Shown: piece by piece, positions 1-5,339 of the stretch | Layout: every line of letters starts with the position of its first letter | How positions within the stretch are numbered: the first letter of the stretch is position 1 | Source of the DNA: Burkholderiaceae bacterium | GTDB lineage: Bacteria > Pseudomonadota > Gammaproteobacteria > Burkholderiales > Burkholderiaceae | Assembly: GCA_030151165.1 (NCBI GenBank) | Contig: JASLEM010000359.1 | Span: 1 to 11,346 of the forward strand | Direction of reading: 5' to 3' | Length of the DNA stretch: 11,346 bases | The notes under the pieces: generated by a model | Seen by the model: the letters and a program-made list of their open reading frames with translations, nothing else | What the model was told of the DNA's origin: nothing | Database searches by the model: none | Made by a program: the position numbers and the translations under genes

Positions 1-30
1 CTGCCGATCCTCGTCGCACATCTTGTTTTC

Positions 31-82
31 GCGAATGCTGATGGGACTACATGGCGCCATTGGTTCGACTCCAGTATTCCGG
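31..82 (+). ncRNA. tRNA-like unit 1 (T-arm with truncated anticodon region)
   Basis: Positions 59-75 form a 5-bp T-stem (ATTGG/CCAGT, one G-U pair) around the loop TTCGACT, followed by ATTCCGG at 76-82 where a 3' acceptor strand would sit. The 5' segment GAATGCTG (33-40) can instead pair over 8 bp (one G-U) with CAGTATTC (72-79), an alternative to the T-arm fold. Compared with unit 2 it is about 14 nt shorter between the shared ACTACA block and the T-arm. That is where the anticodon arm should be; a perfect 10-nt palindrome ATGGCGCCAT sits at 51-60. It cannot decode a codon. It is either a decayed tRNA or an RNA module that keeps only the elbow-like part of a tRNA. Confidence 0.5.
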
Positions 83-93
83 GCGACCGGAAT
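76..93 (+). promoter_or_regulatory. GNRA-capped hairpin that competes with the unit 2 acceptor helix
   Basis: ATTCCGG (76-82) and CCGGAAT (87-93) form a perfect 7-bp stem closed by a GCGA tetraloop of the stable GNRA class. Its 3' arm shares 89-93 with the strand that pairs with 197-206, so the two helices cannot form fully at once. The hairpin also takes up the putative 3' acceptor strand of unit 1. This geometry would suit a structural switch or a processing site; the function is inferred. Confidence 0.4.
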
Positions 94-206
94 CGGCAAC
101 GTCCCGTCGATCTCGTCGCGGCTTTTGTTTTGATGTCACGCAGCGAATGCTGGTGGAACTACAGACTCTTAATCTCGTGGTCGCAGGTTCGAATCCTGCC
201 GATTCC
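89..206 (+). ncRNA. tRNA-Lys(CUU)-like unit 2 with a distant 5' acceptor strand
   Basis: The 3' half is a convincing tRNA half. The loop CTCTTAA at 166-172 has anticodon CUU (168-170), and a perfect T-arm at 183-199 (GCAGG, loop TTCGAAT, CCTGC) leads into CGATTCC at 200-206. From 164 to 199 it resembles bacterial tRNA-Lys(CUU) at most positions, compared from memory. The anticodon stem keeps only 3 bp (163-165 with 173-175) and there is no D-arm. The strand complementary to CGATTCC is not at the expected place about 70 nt upstream but at 89-95 (GGAATCG). The complementarity runs to 10 perfect bp (89-98 with 197-206). The closed element would be about 118 nt with an enlarged left side, and no CCA follows (GTCC at 207-210). 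It is therefore not a normal tRNA. Confidence 0.55.
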
Positions 207-207
207 G

Positions 208-217
208 TCCTTCGGGA
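208..217 (+). other. UUCG tetraloop mini-hairpin between tRNA-like units
   Basis: TCC (208-210) pairs with GGA (215-217) around a C(UUCG)G tetraloop, directly between the 3' end of unit 2 and the start of the D-arm element. Such loops nucleate RNA folding, so it may act as a structural separator. The stem is only 3 bp, so this is tentative. Confidence 0.3.
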
Positions 218-260
218 GGAGTCGTAGCTCAGCGGTAGAGCACGACGTTTCACCGACTCT
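218..260 (+). ncRNA. Miniature tRNA-like element: acceptor helix plus D-arm only
   Basis: GGAGTCG (218-224) is followed by TA and a canonical D-arm: stem GCTC/GAGC at 227-230 and 238-241 with loop AGCGGTA. This is exactly the layout of tRNA positions 1-25. Where the anticodon and T-arms should follow there are only about 11 nt (243-253). Then CGACTCT (254-260) pairs back with 218-224 in 7 bp, the outermost a G-U. The D-arm half and the restored acceptor helix look selected rather than random, because the 3' strand complements this 5' strand exactly. An alternative is a chance remnant of a truncated tRNA gene. Confidence 0.5.
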
Positions 261-299
261 CGTCGCTGCGCGGCATCACTTTTTGAAAAAGAAGAAATC
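261..299 (+). promoter_or_regulatory. rtcB 5' leader with A/T inverted repeat and purine-rich RBS
   Basis: Between the last tRNA-like element and the rtcB ATG lies an A/T-rich patch unusual for this DNA: CTTTTT-G-AAAAAG at 279-291, an inverted repeat with too short a loop for a tight hairpin. It is followed by a weak purine-rich ribosome site (AAGAAG, 290-295) before the ATG at 300. No sigma-54 -24/-12 element (GG-N10-GC) is seen upstream in the window, so the operon promoter is probably further left. Confidence 0.4.
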
Positions 300-1523
300 A
301 TGGAACACGAACAGAACTACAACCACGAAGACATCCCCGGCGGCGTGCCGCTGAAGATGTGGACGCGCGGCGTACCCGTCGAGGACGAGGCGCGCCAGCA
401 GCTCACCAACGCGGCGCGGCTGCCCATCGTCTTCCGGCACATCGCGGCGATGCCCGACGTGCACCTGGGCATCGGCGCGACCGTCGGCTCGGTCATCCCG
501 ACGCTCAAGGCGATCATCCCGGCGGCGGTCGGCGTGGACATCGGCTGCGGCATGATGGCCGCGAAGACGACGCTGCGCGCGCAGGACCTGCCCGACAACC
601 TCGGCCCGTTGCGCGCCGCGATCGAGCGCGCGGTGCCGCACGGCCGCTCGTCGGGCGGGCGCGACGTCGGCGCGTGGCAGAAGGTGCCCGGCTCGGTCGA
701 CACCGCGTGGGCGCAGCTCGAGCCCGAGTTCGAGGCGCTGTGCCGCGACTACCCGAAGCTCGCGAAGACGAACAACCGCCATCACCTGGGCACGCTCGGC
801 ACCGGCAACCACTTCATCGAGGTCTGCCTCGACGAGGAGGGCGCGGTCTGGTTCATGCTGCACTCCGGCTCGCGCGGCGTGGGCAACTTCATCGGCACGA
901 TGTTCATCGAGCTCGCGAAGCAGGACGCGCAGCGCAACAACGTGGCGCTGCCCGATCGCGACCTCGCGTACTTCGAGGAAGGCGCGAGGTACTTCGGCGA
1001 CTACGTGCGCTCGGTGAGCTGGGCGCAGAGGTTCGCGCAGCTGAACCGCGAGGTGATGATGCGCCGCGTGGTCGAGGCCGCGAAGACCGTGATCCGCAAG
1101 AACTTCCAGAGCCACGTGGAAGCGGTGAACTGCCACCACAACTACGTGCAGAAGGAGACGCACTTCGGCGAGGACGTCTACGTCACCCGCAAGGGCGCCG
1201 TGAGCGCGAAGACGGGCGAGCTGGGCATCATCCCGGGCAGCATGGACGCGCGCAGCTACATCGTCCGCGGCAAGGGCAACGCCGACTCGTTCGGCTCGTG
1301 CTCGCACGGCGCCGGCCGCACGATGAGCCGCGGCGAGGCCAAGCGCCGCTTCACGCTTGCCGACCATCGCGCCGCGACCGAGGGCGTCGAGTGCCGCAAG
1401 GACAAGGACGTCATCGACGAGATCCCGATGGCCTACAAGGACATCGACGCCGTCATGGCCGCGCAGGCGGACCTGGTGGACATCGTGCACACGCTCAAGC
1501 AGGTGGTGTGCGTGAAGGGGTGA
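300..1523 (+). CDS. rtcB: RNA-splicing ligase RtcB (3'-phosphate/5'-OH RNA ligase)
   Basis: The 407-aa product matches the short bacterial RtcB type (about 408 aa in E. coli). RtcB is a Mn2+- and GTP-dependent ligase that joins RNA 3'-phosphate or 2',3'-cyclic phosphate ends to 5'-OH ends through an enzyme-histidine-GMP intermediate. Visible signatures: DVHLGIG (53-59), GVDIGCGM with the metal-binding Cys83, GTGNHF with His171, LHSGSRGVGN with His188, NCHHN with His279/His280, and GSCSHGAGR whose His336 corresponds to the guanylylated histidine (His337 in E. coli). The full ligand set is intact, so activity is expected. It is the first protein gene of an rtcB-nucleotidyltransferase-rtcA operon and follows the tRNA-like array. 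The ATG at 300 gives the usual start just before the VPLKMW segment. Broken tRNAs are the likely cytoplasmic substrates. Confidence 0.97.
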   Translation: MEHEQNYNHEDIPGGVPLKMWTRGVPVEDEARQQLTNAARLPIVFRHIAAMPDVHLGIGATVGSVIPTLKAIIPAAVGVDIGCGMMAAKTTLRAQDLPDNLGPLRAAIERAVPHGRSSGGRDVGAWQKVPGSVDTAWAQLEPEFEALCRDYPKLAKTNNRHHLGTLGTGNHFIEVCLDEEGAVWFMLHSGSRGVGNFIGTMFIELAKQDAQRNNVALPDRDLAYFEEGARYFGDYVRSVSWAQRFAQLNREVMMRRVVEAAKTVIRKNFQSHVEAVNCHHNYVQKETHFGEDVYVTRKGAVSAKTGELGIIPGSMDARSYIVRGKGNADSFGSCSHGAGRTMSRGEAKRRFTLADHRAATEGVECRKDKDVIDEIPMAYKDIDAVMAAQADLVDIVHTLKQVVCVKG

Positions 1524-1573
1524 GGCGCGGGTCGCCTCGCCCGCGACAATCGAAGGAACGAGGGAGAGACGAC

Positions 1574-2386
1574 ATGAGCGAGAACATCCTGAGCGCCCAT
1601 CCGGTCTCGGACGCGATGCGCGCCACCGTGCTTGACACGCTGCGCGAGATCGAGGCCACCGAGGACGTGACCGTGCTGTTCGCCTGCGAGTCGGGCAGCC
1701 GCGGCTGGGGCTTCGCGTCGCCCGACAGCGACTACGACGTGCGCTTCGTGTACGTGCGCCGCCTCGACCGCTACCTGACGCTCGAGCCCGTACGCGACGT
1801 CATCGAGCGCCCGATCAGCGGCGAGCTCGACGTCAGCGGCTGGGACCTGCGCAAGGCGTTGCAGCTGCTGCGCGACTCGAACCCGACGCTGCTCGAATGG
1901 CTGCGCTCGCCCATCGTCTACCGGCAGGACGACGCCGTCGCTGCGCGCTTTCGCATGCTCGCGGAGCGCGGCTTCTCGCCGGTGCGCGGCTACCACCACT
2001 ACGTCTCGATGGCGAAGAAGAACCTGCGCGAGCACCTGCTCGGCGACGTCGTGCGCTACAAGAAATACCTGTACGTGCTGCGCCCGCTGCTGGCCGCGCG
2101 CTGGATCCGCGAGGGCCGCGGCGCGCCGCCGATGCGCTTCGCCGAACTCGCGCAGGCGACGCTCGCCGACGCCGCGGTGGTCGCCGAGATCAACGCGCTG
2201 CTCGAGGTGAAGATGCGCGCCGGCGAGGCCGCGACCAGCGCGCGCTGGCCCGGCCTGCAGGCCTTCATCGAGCGCGAACTGGCCGACGCGCAGGCGCATC
2301 CGACGACCGCGTCGCACCAGGCGGACGGCGCGGCGCTGGACGCGTTCCTGCGCGACACGATCCTGCGCTTCGACGCGCGCGCGTGA
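1574..2386 (+). CDS. RlaP-family nucleotidyltransferase (RNA-repair-associated pol-beta superfamily)
   Basis: The 270-aa protein carries the pol-beta nucleotidyltransferase signature: ESGSRGWGF (39-47) followed by SPDSDYDVRF (49-58), giving the GS motif at 41-42 and acidic metal ligands Asp53/Asp55. A likely third acidic residue lies in GELDVSGWDLRK (Glu84 or Asp86). The next block, ALQLLRDSNPTLLEWL (95-110), is typical of the family Pfam calls RlaP, found with RNA ligases and RtcB. The C-terminal half is mostly helical. The chemistry should be NMP transfer; the acceptor is unknown, and an RNA 3' end is the natural guess given its place between rtcB and rtcA. A Shine-Dalgarno (GAGGGAGA, 1560-1567) supports the ATG at 1574, 50 bp after rtcB. 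Confidence 0.88.
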   Translation: MSENILSAHPVSDAMRATVLDTLREIEATEDVTVLFACESGSRGWGFASPDSDYDVRFVYVRRLDRYLTLEPVRDVIERPISGELDVSGWDLRKALQLLRDSNPTLLEWLRSPIVYRQDDAVAARFRMLAERGFSPVRGYHHYVSMAKKNLREHLLGDVVRYKKYLYVLRPLLAARWIREGRGAPPMRFAELAQATLADAAVVAEINALLEVKMRAGEAATSARWPGLQAFIERELADAQAHPTTASHQADGAALDAFLRDTILRFDARA

Positions 2387-2461
2387 CCCGTGCGCCGAAG
2401 CGCGGCGACAACGACAACGACAAAGACAACAACAACGACAACCGCAACGGAAGAGAACAAG
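2387..2461 (+). other. CA-rich low-complexity spacer between the nucleotidyltransferase gene and rtcA
   Basis: From 2407 to 2448 the sequence is 14 triplets almost all GAC or AAC (plus AAA and CGC), with no T and about half A, in DNA that is otherwise very GC-rich. A Shine-Dalgarno GGAAGAG (2449-2455) follows, 6 nt before the rtcA ATG. The tract would be unstructured as RNA. A GTG at 2390 could in principle add a Thr-rich 24-residue N-terminus to RtcA, but the family starts at MIEIDG, so I treat the tract as non-coding. Confidence 0.6.
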
Positions 2462-3517
2462 ATGATCGAGATCGATGGCGCCGCCGGCGAAGGCGGCGGC
2501 CAGATATTGCGGACGGCGCTCGCGCTGTCCCTGTGCACGGGCCAGCCCTTCCTGCTGACGCGCATCCGCGCCGGCCGCGCGAAGCCGGGCCTGATGCGCC
2601 AGCACCTGACCTGCGTGCTCGCCGCCGCGAAGATCGGCAGCGCGAGCGTCGACGGCGCGGAGCTGGGCTCGCAGCAGCTCCTGTTCGAGCCGAACGCGGT
2701 GCGCGCGGGCGACTACGAGTTCGCGGTTGGCACGGCGGGCAGCTGCACGCTGGTGCTGCAGACCGTGTGGCCCGCGCTGATGCTGGCCGACGGCGCGAGC
2801 CGGCTGCGCCTGGGCGGCGGCACGCACAACCCGCTGGCGCCGCCGTTCCACTTCATCGAGCGCTGCTACGCGCCGCTGCTGCGCCGGCTGGGCGCGGATT
2901 CGGAGCTCGCGCTGCGCCGCTACGGCTTCTACCCGGCCGGCGGCGGCGAGATCGACGTGACGATCCACCCGGCTGCCGGCGCGCTCGTGCCGTTCGACCT
3001 GCTCGAGCGCGGCGCCGTGCGCGAGCAGTTCGCGGAGAGCGTCGCGCCGGGCCTGCCGCGCGCGATCGCGCATCGCGAGCTCGAAGCCTTCGGCAAGGCG
3101 ATGGGCTGGACGCAGGAGCAGCTGCGCCATCCGGTCACGCGGCAGAACGAAGGGCCCGGCAACGCGCTGCTCGTCACGCTGGCGCACGAGCACGTCACCG
3201 AAGTCGTCACGCGGCTCGGCGAGCGCGGCGTCACGTCGGAGCGCGTCGCGAAGGACGCGGCGGTCGAGGCACGCGCGTACCTCGACGGCGACGGCGCGCT
3301 CGGCCCGCACCTGGCCGACCAGTGGGCGCTGCCGCTCGCGCTCGCGCTGTGGAAACGGGGCCAGGCCGGCGATCCCGCATCCGCGGCGTTCACGTGCACC
3401 GAGCTGACGGACCACACGACGACCAACTGCGCCACGATCTCGCGCTTCCTGCCGGTCGCGTTCGAGACGGCCCGGCACGGCCGCGGCTGGAAGATCAGCG
3501 CGACGTCGGCCCGCTGA
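2462..3517 (+). CDS. rtcA: RNA 3'-terminal phosphate cyclase RtcA
   Basis: The 351-aa product (E. coli RtcA 338 aa) converts RNA 3'-phosphate ends to 2',3'-cyclic phosphates with ATP, through an enzyme-histidine-AMP intermediate. Landmarks in order: start MIEIDGAAGEGGGQILRTAL (1-20), RAGRAKPGLMRQHL (36-49), GTAGSCTLVLQT (90-101), GGGTHNPLAPP (118-128), YGFYPAGGGE (154-163), HLADQ (283-287) and LTDHTTTN (315-322). His318 in the last aligns with the adenylylated histidine (His309 in E. coli). The chosen ATG has a good Shine-Dalgarno and begins the conserved N-terminus. It is the last gene of the operon and converges on the CHASE3 gene with only 3 bp between stop codons. Confidence 0.95.
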   Translation: MIEIDGAAGEGGGQILRTALALSLCTGQPFLLTRIRAGRAKPGLMRQHLTCVLAAAKIGSASVDGAELGSQQLLFEPNAVRAGDYEFAVGTAGSCTLVLQTVWPALMLADGASRLRLGGGTHNPLAPPFHFIERCYAPLLRRLGADSELALRRYGFYPAGGGEIDVTIHPAAGALVPFDLLERGAVREQFAESVAPGLPRAIAHRELEAFGKAMGWTQEQLRHPVTRQNEGPGNALLVTLAHEHVTEVVTRLGERGVTSERVAKDAAVEARAYLDGDGALGPHLADQWALPLALALWKRGQAGDPASAAFTCTELTDHTTTNCATISRFLPVAFETARHGRGWKISATSAR

Positions 3518-3520
3518 GGC

Positions 3521-4258
3521 TCAGGCCGCGCTCTCCGCAGCCTCGCGCGCCTCGGCCGTCCCGCCCGAGGCGACCTCGATGTTCGCGCGTTTCTGCCGCC
3601 GGTGGTACCACTTCAGCCCGAGCGCGATGCAGATGCGCGTCAGCACCGACAGGCAGGCGATGAAGATCCCGCCGAGCAGCGTGTCGCGCTCGTGCTCGTG
3701 CGCGGCCACCTGGCGGCGCGCCAGCATGCGGCGCTCGCCGTCCGACATCGCGACCACCTGCTGGCGGATGTCGTCCATCGCCTTGCCCTGGTCGCCCTGC
3801 TCCACCGCGTCGCGCGCCGCGTTGAAGCCCTTGCTCTCGCGCAGGGCGATCGTCTTGCCGAGCTCATCGAGCTCCGCCGACACCGCCGAGTCGAGCTTGG
3901 CCAGCCGCGTCAGCTGGTTCGGGCTCTGGTCGAACAGCGCGCGCAGGCGCTGCGAGTCCGACTTCTCGACCTCGAGCATCGCCTGGAAGGTCGACAGCCG
4001 CGCCTCGTCGCCGGTGACGATGAACTCGCGCTGCGCGACGTCCGCACCCTGCAGCGCGATGTACAGGCCGTCGAGCACGTCGAGCACCTCGTACGCATGG
4101 TCGACGTGCTCGCGGTTGTCGCGGGCGAGCGTGTGATAGTGGTACGACAGGTACGCGCCCAGGATCACCACCGCCCCCATCGGGACTGCGGCGACCGAGT
4201 GCCAGAGCACGAGGCGGCGTGGCGGCAGGCGCAGCGCCACGAGGTACTTCATCAGCAT
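3521..4258 (-). CDS. CHASE3-domain membrane protein without output domain
   Basis: The 245-aa protein has an N-terminal membrane segment (about residues 18-38), a roughly 155-residue helical extracytoplasmic region and a second membrane segment (about 194-215), then a short basic and Ala/Glu-rich tail. The middle region has CHASE3 hallmarks: YEVLDVLDGLYIALQGADVAQREFIVTGDEARLSTF (56-91) resembles the RGF(L)LTGD-type stretch of CHASE3 sensors. Known CHASE3 proteins usually continue into histidine kinase, cyclase or chemotaxis domains; here the ORF stops about 30 residues after the second membrane helix. It may be a stand-alone sensor or partner subunit, or a truncated receptor. The start was placed at the ATG at 4258 (AAGG about 10 nt upstream); a second ATG lies two codons later, and an in-frame ATG at 4360 would add an unconvincing leader. 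Confidence 0.72.
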   Translation of the reverse strand: MLMKYLVALRLPPRRLVLWHSVAAVPMGAVVILGAYLSYHYHTLARDNREHVDHAYEVLDVLDGLYIALQGADVAQREFIVTGDEARLSTFQAMLEVEKSDSQRLRALFDQSPNQLTRLAKLDSAVSAELDELGKTIALRESKGFNAARDAVEQGDQGKAMDDIRQQVVAMSDGERRMLARRQVAAHEHERDTLLGGIFIACLSVLTRICIALGLKWYHRRQKRANIEVASGGTAEAREAAESAA

Positions 4259-4410
4259 GGGAAATGGGCCTTGAGGCGGTTGTCGAGTTCCCTGGGCAAG
4301 CGGCAGTCCTGTCGCGCAGGAACCCCAGCGCGACCATTCGCCGTGGCCAGCCGCTACCATCCACGGATGCGCCGCCGCCCGCGCCGCGCACCCCTCCTCG
4401 AAGGCCCGCC
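4259..4410. promoter_or_regulatory. Divergent intergenic region between the CHASE3 and pirin genes
   Basis: The 152 bp separate two divergently transcribed genes and must hold both promoters. A small hairpin TCCTG-TCGCG-CAGGA lies at 4307-4321. No convincing -35/-10 pair or longer operator was recognised. GAAGG at 4399-4403 is the pirin ribosome site. Confidence 0.4.
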
Positions 4411-5310
4411 ATGCACGTCATCACGCCCCGCCCGTCCGACCTCGGGGACGGCTTCCTCGTCCATCGCGCGCTGCCGAGCGCCGCCACGCGCGCCGTCGGC
4501 CCGTTCGTCTTCCTCGACCAGTTCGGCCCGGTGCAGCTGTCGCCCGGCAAGGGGATGGACGTGCGCCCGCACCCGCACATCGGCCTGGCCACCGTGAGCT
4601 ACCTGTTCGAAGGAGAGATCCTGCACCGCGACAGCCTCGGCAGCGTCGTGCCGATCCGCCCGGGCGAGGTCAACTGGATGACGGCCGGCCGCGGCATCAC
4701 GCACTCCGAGCGCTCGCCCGAGTCGGCGCGGCCCGAGGGCGCGAAGCTGTGGGGCCTGCAGTTCTGGGTCGCGCTGCCGATCGCGCTCGAACAGTGCCCG
4801 CCCGCGTTCGCGCACCACGGCGCCGACGAGATCCCGCAGGTCGAGCGCCCCGGCGCGCGCATCAGCGTCGTGCTCGGCGAGGCGTTCGGCGCGCGTTCGC
4901 CCGTCGCGCTGACGTCGCCGATGTTCCTCGTCGACGTCCGCCTCGACGCCGGCGCCAGCATCGAGCTCGACGCCGCTTACGACGAGCGCGCGGCCTATGT
5001 CATCGAAGGCGAGGTGCACGGCGGCGACCCCGACGTGATGGTGCAGAAGGAGCACCTGGTCGTGTTCGACGCGGGCGAGCGCTGCGTGCTCACCGCCGGC
5101 GACGCGCCCGCGCACGTCACCTTTCTCGGCGGCCCGCCGCTCGACGCCCCGCGCTTCCTCTGGTGGAATTTCGTCGCGAGCGACCGCGACCTGATCCTGC
5201 GCGCGCAGGAAGCCTGGTCGGAACAGCGCTTCCCGAAGGTGCCGGGCGAGGACGAGTACATCCCGCTGCCCTCGAGCCGCCCGCTGCCGCCCACGCCCAC
5301 GGCGCTCTGA
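4411..5310 (+). CDS. Pirin family protein
   Basis: The 299-aa protein is a bicupin of the pirin family (YhhW-like in bacteria). The N-terminal cupin contains DVRPHPHIGLATVSYLFEGEI (50-70) and MTAGRGITHSER (90-101). Its metal ligands by family comparison are His54, His56, His98 and Glu100, all present. The C-terminal pirin domain follows, with GEVHGGD in its middle. Some bacterial pirins have quercetin 2,3-dioxygenase activity and others act as redox-linked regulators; the sequence does not decide between them. The start at MHVITPRPSD has a GAAGG ribosome site, and longer in-frame upstream ORF sequence lacks pirin character. The gene is followed 29 bp later by an MFS transporter gene and may form a transcription unit with it. 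Confidence 0.93.
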   Translation: MHVITPRPSDLGDGFLVHRALPSAATRAVGPFVFLDQFGPVQLSPGKGMDVRPHPHIGLATVSYLFEGEILHRDSLGSVVPIRPGEVNWMTAGRGITHSERSPESARPEGAKLWGLQFWVALPIALEQCPPAFAHHGADEIPQVERPGARISVVLGEAFGARSPVALTSPMFLVDVRLDAGASIELDAAYDERAAYVIEGEVHGGDPDVMVQKEHLVVFDAGERCVLTAGDAPAHVTFLGGPPLDAPRFLWWNFVASDRDLILRAQEAWSEQRFPKVPGEDEYIPLPSSRPLPPTPTAL

Positions 5311-5339
5311 CGCCCGCATCGAGCGAGCCCGCGCGACCG

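Larger units (their letters stand above)
1..260 (+). ncRNA. Array of degenerate tRNA-like elements in the rtcB leader
   Basis: This stretch has no credible protein gene but is full of tRNA signatures. Two T-arms with TTCGAnT loops lie at 59-75 and 183-199, and a canonical D-arm lies at 227-241. Positions 31-50 and 143-162 are near-identical 20-mers (GCGAATGCTG followed by A/GTGG and G/AACTAC). The octamer CTCGTCGC recurs at 10-17, 112-119 and 259-266, after the tRNA-like 3' ends. Positions 1-9 (CTGCCGATC) match the 3' end of the unit ending at 206, so the array very likely continues left of the window. No unit has a complete cloverleaf or an encoded CCA. The array ends 39 nt before rtcB on the same strand, so it is probably transcribed with, or as the leader of, the repair operon. 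From memory, tRNA fragments and tRNA-like RNAs (for example Y RNAs) are recurrent partners of Rtc operons. That these units are functional RNA is inference. Confidence 0.65.

Noticed and set aside
143..206. Functional tRNA-Lys(CUU) gene
   Set aside because: The anticodon stem has only 3 bp, there is no D-arm, the local 5' acceptor strand (GCGAATG) does not pair with CGATTCC, and no CCA is encoded. Only the 3' half is tRNA-like.
1..299. Sigma-54 promoter for rtcB
   Set aside because: No GG-N10-GC element with -24/-12 character was found here. If RtcR/sigma-54 control exists, its promoter is probably left of the array and outside the window.
47..301. 84-aa ORF on the - strand over the tRNA-like array
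   Set aside because: Its translation contains the GFEPATTRL-type peptide that results from reading T-arms backwards. It has no ribosome site and overlaps the RNA structures.
2390..2461. GTG start at 2390 adding a 24-residue Thr-rich N-terminus to RtcA
   Set aside because: RtcA proteins begin at the MIEIDG-like strand, and the ATG at 2462 has a well-spaced GGAAGAG; the tract is low-complexity spacer.
1433..3478. 681-aa ORF on the - strand opposite the nucleotidyltransferase gene and rtcA
   Set aside because: Arg/Ala/Val-rich product without domains, fully antisense to two well-supported genes; a typical stop-poor shadow frame in GC-rich DNA. The same applies to 276-1490 (-), 4354-5319 (-), 6588-7682 (-) and similar ORFs.
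4259..4360. N-terminal extension of the CHASE3 protein to an ATG at 4360
   Set aside because: It would add a 34-residue leader without membrane or domain character and fill most of the divergent promoter region; the ATG at 4258 has an AAGG site.
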